NCBI RefSeq assembly: GCF_002847285.1
Contig: NZ_CP025407.1
Coordinates: 310,001 to 374,000, forward strand
DNA from: Streptomyces sp. CMB-StM0423
GTDB taxonomy: Bacteria > Actinomycetota > Actinomycetes > Streptomycetales > Streptomycetaceae
Direction of reading: 5' to 3'
DNA: 64,000 bases
A model generated the notes under the pieces. It was not told where the DNA came from, ran no database searches, and saw only the letters and a list, made by a program, of their open reading frames with translations. Both the position numbers and the translations under genes were made by a program. This document shows positions 58,388 to 64,000 of this stretch, one piece after another (the first letter of the stretch is position 1; every line of letters begins with the position of its first letter).

Positions 58388-61025
58388 GGCCGCGGCGCGC
58401 CGCGGTGCGGCGGAGCCCCGTCCCCCGGGCGCCGCGACCGAGGCAGCGGGTCACACCAGGCTGCAGATGCTGCGCCTGCTGGACTCCTCCCCCCGCGGGC
58501 TGGTGGAGAAGGAGGCCGAGGAGCGGCTGCTGCATTGGGGGGAGAACACGCCTCCCGAGCCGGCCGCGCTGCCGTGGATTCGACGTTTCGGGCGCGGGCT
58601 GCGGGATCCCTTCACGGCGGTGCTGCTGTGCCTGGCCCTCGTCTCGGCGGCGGTGGCGTCCTGGGGAATCGCCTGCGTGATCCTTTTCCTGGTAGGGGTC
58701 AGTTGCGGGCTGCGGGCGACCAGCGAATACCGGGCCGACGCCTCCGCCGCGTCGCTCTGCGACCGCCTGCCCGCCACCGCGACGGTGCAGCGCCGCCCCG
58801 GCCCGGACGCCGCACCGCGGGTCCGCGAGATCCCGTCCTGGGAACTGGTCCCGGGTGACGTGGTGCGGCTGGGCCCGGGCGACGTGGTGCCGGCGGATAT
58901 CCGGCTGCTGCGCGCCGCCCGGTTCCACGTGCACCAGGCCGCCCTGACCGGCGAGTCCGCGCCGGTGGCCAAGTACCCCGTCGACGCACCGCCGGCACAC
59001 GAGAAGACGACGCTGCCGGCCCGCTCACACCTGGTGTTCCAAGGCAGCAGCGTCGTCTCCGGCAGTGGCGTCGGCCTGGTGGTGGCCACCGGAGCCGACA
59101 CCCAGTACGCCGGCCACGGGCCGCAGCGGGACGGCGCGACAGGGCGGCGGACCGCGTTCGACCGCTCGGTGCACCGGATCGCCTGGATACTCATCCGCTT
59201 CATGCTGCTGACGCCCCCGCTGGTGCTCCTGGCCAACGCCCTGCTGCGCGACAGGGGGCTGGAGACGCTGCCCTTCGCCGTGGCGGTCGCGGTCAGCCTG
59301 ACACCGGAGATGCTTCCGGTGATCGTCACCACCGCGCTGGCCCGGGGCGCCACCGGCCTGGCCCGCGACCGGAACGTGATCGTCAGGCGGCTCTCCGCGC
59401 TCCACGACCTGGGCGCCATGGACGTGCTGTGTACCGACAAGACCGGCACCCTCACCCAGGACCGCCCGGTCGTCGCCGGCTACCTCGATGCCGAGGGCCG
59501 CCCGGCTGCGCAGGTACTCCACTGGGGTGCCGTGAACAGTCTGTGGACACTGCAACTGGCCGACCCACCGGCACCGGACCCGCTGGACGACGCGGTCCTC
59601 GAAGCCGCGGAGGGCATGCATACCGCGCTACTGCGGTACGAGGGGGTGGCCGCCCTTCCGTTCGACCCGGAACGCCGCATCGCCACCGCCGTCGTAGGCG
59701 ACCCGGGAAGGCCGGGCACGCACACCGTCGTCGTCAAAGGCGCCGTCGGTGCGGTCCTCGACCGGTGCACCCGTCTCCTCGGACCGGACGGGGAAGAGCC
59801 ACTCGACGCCCCCGGCCGGGACCTGCTGGCCGCTCTCGCCGACCAGCAGGCCGGCCAGGGACTGCGGCTGCTGGCCGTGGCCCGCGCCGAGCGCCCCGCC
59901 CGCCTCGGCCCGTACGCGCACCCCGACGAACACGGCCTGACCTTCCTCGGCCTCCTCGCCTTCCACGACCACGCAACACGGACAGCCGGCCCGGCCCTCG
60001 CCGAACTCGCCGAGCGGGGCGTCACCGTGAAGGTCCTCACCGGCGACCACGCGGCCACCGCCGCCCGCGCCTGCCGCGATCTCGGACTCGCCCCCGGAAC
60101 GGTGGTCGACGCCGACCGCATCGACGGCCTCTCCGACGGCGAACTCGCCGAACTCGCCACCGCCACCACGGTCTTCGCCCGCTGCACGCCCACCCACAAG
60201 GCCCGCATCGTGCGCGCGCTCGGCGACGCCGGGCACGTCACCGGCTACCTGGGCGACGGACTCAACGACCTGCCCGCGCTGCGCGCCGCCGACGTCGCGC
60301 TCGCCCCGCAGGGCGCGGTGGACGTCACCCGGCAGTCCGCCGACGTCGTGCTCGCCGCCAAGGACCTGACCGCCATCGGGCACGCGATCACGACCGGCCG
60401 GTACAGCAGCAGCAACATCACCACCTATCTGCACATCACCCTCTCCTCCAACCTGGGCAACGTGGTGGCGATGCTCACCGCCGCGCTGCTGCTGCCGTTC
60501 CTGCCGATGCTCCCGGCCCAGGTCCTCGCGCAGAACCTGTGCTTCGACGCCGCGCAGCTCTCCCTCGCCTTCGACCGCCCCTCCCCCGCCGCACTGCGCC
60601 GCCCCCGGGCGCTCCATCCGCGGGACTTCCTCCGCTTCGTCACCGGCTTCGGGGCGCTGAACGCGGTCGCCGACCTGGCCACCTTCGCCGTACTGGTGTG
60701 GGCGGTACAGCAGACGGACAGCGGGCAGCAGGCGGCGTTCCACACCGGCTGGTTCACCGAGAACCTCCTCACCCAGGCGCTGGTGATGCTCATGCTGCGT
60801 ACGGCTTGCGCACCTCGGGAAGGCCGCGCCCCCCTGCCGCTACGGCTGGCCGCGGCCGCACTCGCCGCCATCGGCTTGGCCCTCCCCCTCTCTCCGCTGG
60901 GCTCCGCCCTGGGCATGAGTTCGCTACCGCCGACCTACTACCTGATACTCGCCGCCGTCCTCGCGCTCTACGCGGCAGCCCTGGCCCTCGCGCGCAACCG
61001 CTACCGGCGGCGTACGACCGGATGA
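58371..61025 (+). CDS. P-type ATPase, MgtA-like cation transporter
   Basis: An 884-residue P-type ATPase. N-terminal cation-ATPase domain; actuator loop with AALTGESAPV; membrane helix 4 carries FAVAVAVSLTPEMLPVIVTTALARGA with the P-E-M-L-P ion site of type IIIB Mg2+ ATPases; phosphorylation motif DVLCTDKTGTLTQDRPVV with the Asp; nucleotide domain; hinge VKVLTGDHAATA and TGYLGDGLNDLPALRAADVALA. C-terminal helices include LSSNLGNVVAMLTAALLLPFLPMLPAQVLAQNLCFD. It probably imports Mg2+ or Ni2+ or exports a metal. Coupling to ArsR argues for metal-inducible expression. GTG 58371. Confidence 0.92.
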   Translation: MTWAPEAAARRGAAEPRPPGAATEAAGHTRLQMLRLLDSSPRGLVEKEAEERLLHWGENTPPEPAALPWIRRFGRGLRDPFTAVLLCLALVSAAVASWGIACVILFLVGVSCGLRATSEYRADASAASLCDRLPATATVQRRPGPDAAPRVREIPSWELVPGDVVRLGPGDVVPADIRLLRAARFHVHQAALTGESAPVAKYPVDAPPAHEKTTLPARSHLVFQGSSVVSGSGVGLVVATGADTQYAGHGPQRDGATGRRTAFDRSVHRIAWILIRFMLLTPPLVLLANALLRDRGLETLPFAVAVAVSLTPEMLPVIVTTALARGATGLARDRNVIVRRLSALHDLGAMDVLCTDKTGTLTQDRPVVAGYLDAEGRPAAQVLHWGAVNSLWTLQLADPPAPDPLDDAVLEAAEGMHTALLRYEGVAALPFDPERRIATAVVGDPGRPGTHTVVVKGAVGAVLDRCTRLLGPDGEEPLDAPGRDLLAALADQQAGQGLRLLAVARAERPARLGPYAHPDEHGLTFLGLLAFHDHATRTAGPALAELAERGVTVKVLTGDHAATAARACRDLGLAPGTVVDADRIDGLSDGELAELATATTVFARCTPTHKARIVRALGDAGHVTGYLGDGLNDLPALRAADVALAPQGAVDVTRQSADVVLAAKDLTAIGHAITTGRYSSSNITTYLHITLSSNLGNVVAMLTAALLLPFLPMLPAQVLAQNLCFDAAQLSLAFDRPSPAALRRPRALHPRDFLRFVTGFGALNAVADLATFAVLVWAVQQTDSGQQAAFHTGWFTENLLTQALVMLMLRTACAPREGRAPLPLRLAAAALAAIGLALPLSPLGSALGMSSLPPTYYLILAAVLALYAAALALARNRYRRRTTG

Positions 61026-61039
61026 CGCGCGTCGGCGGC

Positions 61040-61629
61040 GAGAGGTTCACCGTCCCTGGCGATCACGGGTGCCGTCCTGCTGGTGTTCGTCGGTGGCGAC
61101 CTCGTAGCCGTGTCCGGCCGCGTAGCGCAGGGTGGCGGCGTGGCCGTAGGACTGGCCGAGCCGGGTCAGCCAGGCAGGGGGTCAGCCAGGCGGGGTCGTG
61201 CCGGCGCCGGTCGTACTCGCTGATGATCGCCTCGAACGAGCCGTCCGGTTGCCTGGCGAAGCCGATGTCGTTGCTCACCGGGCCGATGCGGGCGCGGCGG
61301 ATGACCACCGCGGCGCGCTCCGGGCGGGCGTCGACCCGCCTGCCGGTGAGCCGGTCCAGGCTCGCGGCTGCGCGGGCCAGCATGGCTGGGGGCCGCAACG
61401 GAAGACTCAGTACGTTGCCGCTGATCCGGACCCGTTCCGTGCGTGCCGCGACGTACGACATCAGGGTCCAGGTGTCCTGGAACGCCGACTGGTACGGGTG
61501 GTCCTGGAAGCTGACGAAGTCGAGTCCGGCCCGCTCGGACGTCAGGGCCAGCTCGACCGGCGCCTGAGGTGGGCGGGCGGCGGGGGTGACGAAGCTGCCG
61601 AACCACAGTTCGTGGCCGTAGTCAGTCAC
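61040..61629 (-). pseudogene. Chimera of luciferase-like monooxygenase and DUF1257-like protein, frameshifted
   Basis: A GTG at 61627-61629 overlapping the FAD-oxidase stop begins TDYGHELWFGSFVTPAARPP, ERAGLDFVSFQDHPYQSAFQDTWTLMSYVAARTERVRISGNVLSLPLRPPAMLARAAASLDRLTGRRVD, the first third of an LLM flavin oxidoreductase. At about 61320 it changes to AAVVIRRARIGPVSNDIGFARQPDGSFEAIISEYDRRRHDPAWLT, a DUF1257 (Ycf35-like) protein, which shifts frame at a 16-bp tandem duplication (61164-61195) and ends with RLGQSYGHAATLRYAAGHGYEVATDE, stop near 61040. Both genes were joined by deletion; neither can function. Confidence 0.72.
61164..61195 (+). repeat. 16-bp tandem duplication
   Basis: GGTCAGCCAGGCAGGG (61164-61179) is followed directly by GGTCAGCCAGGCGGGG (61180-61195), identical except one base. 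Because 16 is not a multiple of three, the duplication itself explains the frameshift in the DUF1257-like remnant. Confidence 0.8.
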
Positions 61630-62092
61630 AGGTTGCCTCCTCCGGGGTGGTTCGTGGAAGGCGTGAGAGCGAAGTTGTCGCTGAACACACCTTCCGGGTC
61701 GTAGACGGTCTTGAGCTGGCGCAGACGCGCAAGGGTCCGTGGGGGCCAGACCTCGGCGAGACACTCGGGACGGAGGCTGGACTCGAAGCTGAGGTGAAGG
61801 CCGTGGAGGAAGGGGCTCAGCTCCGCCCATGCCTTGTCGACCGCCTCGTCCGCACTGTCCATCACCACGAGCGAGGAGCTCGCCTCGCGGTGGGCATAGG
61901 CGGTGGCGTCCGAGGGAACATCGGCGACGGCGCCGCCGACCGAGCGGAGCTGGAACCATCCGATCGCTCCGCTGCGGATCACGCGGGCGGCCCCCGCAGC
62001 GAACTGCGGGGTCTCCCGGAGTTCATCGGGAACCGGACGCTTCGATAGATCAGCACCCGCACCCGGCACATCCGCTGAGGCAGGCGCCGGGG
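61626..62092 (-). pseudogene. FAD-linked oxidase, C-terminal (BBE) fragment
   Basis: The minus-strand frame to TGA 61626-61628 reads KRPVPDELRETPQFAAGAARVI, IGWFQLRSVGGAVADVPSDATAYAHREASSSLVVMD, AWAELSPFLHGLHLSFESSLRPECLAEVWPPRTLARLRQLKTVYDPEGVFSDNFALTPS. This is the substrate and BBE domain (ending in Y-D-P-x-x-x-F) of FAD-linked oxidases. The FAD-binding N-terminal two-thirds is missing; homology begins next to the sulfatase stop at 62093. It overlapped the luciferase-like gene by GTGA, so the two were an operon before truncation. Confidence 0.8.
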
Positions 62093-64000
62093 TCAGACCC
62101 GGACGTGCGCGGCCGCCCAGGAGGTGTGGTCGTACGAGGTGGAGCCGTTGGCGTCCTGGACCACCAGCCGGAGCAGGCGGACGCCGGTGACGTCCACGTC
62201 CACCTCCCGCGGCCCGGCGGCCGCGGTGAGCGTGCCGCTCTCGTACAGCAGGCGGCCGTCGCCCCACACCTGCGCGGCCGTCGCGCCGTTCGCGCTCTGG
62301 GACGCGGAGAAGTCGTCGATGCCGACGACCGCGGTCATCCGGGTCGCGGCGGCGCCGAGGTGGTAGACGATCTCGGAGGGGGCGTGCACGCCCAGCCCCT
62401 TGGCGTAGGTCACCCCGCCGAAGCCGATCGGGGTGCCGTCGCCCGCGGCCTGGCGGCCGTTGCTGCGGTCCCGCTCCACCGGTCCCCAGCCGTTGCCGGC
62501 GGACACCCACTCCAGGTCGCTGAGGAAGCTGTCGCGCCGCGGTGCGGGCGGCGGCACGGCCACGGTCCGGGACGCCGGGTAGCGCAGGGCGGCGCGGCCG
62601 TACGCCGCCGTGCCCTCGGCGCGCAGCAGGCGCGGGCCCGCGGCGGCGTCGCCGCGCGCCGGGGTGACCTCGACCGTCGTCCGCAGGACGGCCCCCGGCC
62701 GGAGCACGGCGGCGCGGGCCGGTCCGGCGGGGCGCAGCCGCCAGCCGGCGGGCGCGTGCAGCCGGATCCTGGCGTCGGTCCAGGCCCGGCCGGAGCCGTT
62801 GGCGAGGGTTGCGGTGACGGTGAAGGGTTCGCCGGGATAGGCGATTTCGGGGGACTCGATACGGGTCCCGAAGCGCTCGCGCTCGTACTCCCCGGCCCAG
62901 GACGACCGCAGCAGGCCGGTGAGCTCGGCCACCACGCCCGGGTACTCGGCGGCGACGTCCCTGGTCTCCGCCGGGTCCGCGGCCAGGTCGTACAGTTCGA
63001 AGTCCCACGCGGCGTCCGGCACCTCCCGGTCCCGGCCGGGCGCGAACCGCACCGCCTTCCAGTCGCGGCGGCGCACGGACTCGGCGAGCCGGAGGATCCG
63101 GCCGCCGTCGACCGCGTGGGCGCGCTTCGTGGACCCCGGGTCGTTGCGGTACCAGTACAGGTGGTGGTGGACCGGGGCCTGCGCCGGGCGGGCGGCCAGC
63201 AGGGACGCGGCGGAGAGCCCGTCGACGTCGCGCGGCGCCGGGGCGCCGGCCACCTCGGCGAGGGTCGGCAGCAGGTCGGTCAGCGGCGTGGGCCGCTCGC
63301 TGACGCCGGGCCGTACGGTCCCCGGGCGCCAGGCGATCAGGGGGACGCGTACGCCGCCCTCGTAGAGGTTGCGCTTGTAGCCCCGCAGCGGCCCGTTCTC
63401 GTCGAAGAGGTCGGGGTCGACGCCGCCCTCCTCGTGCGGGCCGTTGTCGCTGGAGAACAGCAGCAGGGTGTCGCGGTGCACGCCGAGCCGGACCAGCGCG
63501 TCCACGACCGCACCCACCAGCGCGTCCAGCCTGGTGATCTGGGCCGCGTGGCCCTTGTCCGCCTCGCTCCACGGGCGGTCGGCGTACTCGCCCTGGTCGG
63601 GGATGTCGCTGGGGGCGTGGGGCACGTTGGGGTTGAGCATGAGGAGGAAGGGCTCGCCGGCGTGGGCGTCGAGGAAGGAGACGGCCCGTTCCTGGAGGAG
63701 GTCGATGACGAAGGCGCCGCGCGCGCCGTCGGCGTTCTCGGGGATCTGCTCCTTCGCGCCGTTGTGCCAGAGGTACTGCGGGTAGTACTGGTGTGCGTGC
63801 CCGTGCGTGATGTAGCCGTAGAAGTCGGTGAACCCGCGGGCGTTGGGGTGACTCGGCTGGTCCGCCTCCTCGGGCCCGAAACCCCACTTGCCGATGCACG
63901 CCGTGCGGTAGCCCCGGCCCCGCAGCACCTCGGCGAAGGTCGTGTCGTCCTCGGTGAGGGAGCCCTGCGGGCCGCCGAACGGGTTCTCCCGTACCCGCCC
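62093..64000 (-). CDS. Arylsulfatase with C-terminal NPCBM-type domain, 5' end outside window
   Basis: The last 635 residues of a secreted sulfatase. Visible blocks: AEVLRGRGYRTACIGKWGFGPEE, NARGFTDFYGYITHGHAHQYYPQYLW, FLLMLNPNVPHAPS, HAAQITRLDALVGAVVDALVRLGVHRDTLLLFSSDNGPHEEGG (metal ligands D-N), GYKRNLYEGGVRVPLIAWRPG, PLTDLLPTLAEVAGAP. The formylglycine site C/S-x-P-x-R would be upstream. After a NEW3-like beta domain (ITVTATLANGSGRAW type), the C-terminus is an NPCBM galactose-binding module (YAKGLGVHAPSEIVYHLG, GIDDFSASQ). It probably desulfates a polysaccharide outside the cell. Confidence 0.93.
   Translation of the reverse strand, partial: GRVRENPFGGPQGSLTEDDTTFAEVLRGRGYRTACIGKWGFGPEEADQPSHPNARGFTDFYGYITHGHAHQYYPQYLWHNGAKEQIPENADGARGAFVIDLLQERAVSFLDAHAGEPFLLMLNPNVPHAPSDIPDQGEYADRPWSEADKGHAAQITRLDALVGAVVDALVRLGVHRDTLLLFSSDNGPHEEGGVDPDLFDENGPLRGYKRNLYEGGVRVPLIAWRPGTVRPGVSERPTPLTDLLPTLAEVAGAPAPRDVDGLSAASLLAARPAQAPVHHHLYWYRNDPGSTKRAHAVDGGRILRLAESVRRRDWKAVRFAPGRDREVPDAAWDFELYDLAADPAETRDVAAEYPGVVAELTGLLRSSWAGEYERERFGTRIESPEIAYPGEPFTVTATLANGSGRAWTDARIRLHAPAGWRLRPAGPARAAVLRPGAVLRTTVEVTPARGDAAAGPRLLRAEGTAAYGRAALRYPASRTVAVPPPAPRRDSFLSDLEWVSAGNGWGPVERDRSNGRQAAGDGTPIGFGGVTYAKGLGVHAPSEIVYHLGAAATRMTAVVGIDDFSASQSANGATAAQVWGDGRLLYESGTLTAAAGPREVDVDVTGVRLLRLVVQDANGSTSYDHTSWAAAHVRV

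Overview
The window is high-GC DNA from a Streptomyces-like actinomycete. The evidence is the strongly GC-biased third codon position, GTG and TTG starts, leaderless-looking promoters, PASTA-less membrane Ser/Thr kinases, WYL and LysR regulators, and a gas-vesicle locus in the order gvpO-A-F-G-Y-Z-J-L-S-K that is characteristic of streptomycetes. No rRNA, tRNA or CRISPR array was seen. The content (many accessory genes, scars and truncated genes) fits a chromosome arm rather than the core.

Layout. 1-4.8 kb: the end of an NPP1-like secreted protein, an FHA protein and two tandem membrane Ser/Thr kinases, one carrying a homopolymer frameshift. 5-10 kb: a glutathione peroxidase, an FG-GAP lipoprotein, an ATP-grasp ligase coupled to a deleted MFS exporter, and a divergent WYL regulator. 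10.3-13.3 kb: a tightly coupled operon led by a 64-residue peptide gene, followed by two poorly characterised proteins and a serine beta-lactamase-like hydrolase. 13.5-21.5 kb: a decayed accessory zone with a methyltransferase, an IS3-family remnant, half genes of an ABC-2 permease, an alpha/beta hydrolase, an HxlR regulator, a PucR regulator and a FAD oxidoreductase, two unusual TIG-repeat proteins, and an intact ArsR-VOC-VOC operon with a clear operator.

21.5-27.2 kb is a five-gene acyl-CoA catabolic operon (ligase, dehydrogenase, hydratase, VOC epimerase-like protein, dehydrogenase). 27.5-29.3 kb is a third Ser/Thr kinase. 29.6-36.3 kb holds a small membrane protein behind a perfect 18-bp palindrome, a LysR regulator with NAD-formate dehydrogenase, a two-component system and a PIG-V-like mannosyltransferase. 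36.3-43.4 kb mixes regulators, a ThuA protein, a lipoprotein, a methyltransferase and a P450 with remnants (PhoX/peptidoglycan-binding chimera, FecCD permease).

43.6-58 kb is a stress/buoyancy block: an ANTAR regulator with a small partner, a stand-alone LigD 3'-phosphoesterase, a SigB-type sigma factor, a broken CBS protein, the complete ten-gene gas-vesicle operon, an LCP cell-wall ligase, a TerD protein and a second tatA-tatC pair. Three copies of the palindrome TTGCGCAA lie in intergenic DNA between 53.8 and 56.5 kb. 58-61 kb encodes an ArsR regulator translationally overlapping an MgtA-type P-type ATPase. 61-64 kb contains a luciferase-like/DUF1257 chimera, a FAD-oxidase fragment and a large sulfatase running off the end.

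A recurring theme is loss: several otherwise convincing genes are interrupted by single-base shifts, often in C/G runs, which may be real decay or assembly error. The best candidates for something undescribed are the peptide-led operon at 10.3-13.3 kb, the signal-less tandem TIG proteins at 16.3-18.2 kb, and the TTGCGCAA-marked genes around the Tat/TerD/LCP block.
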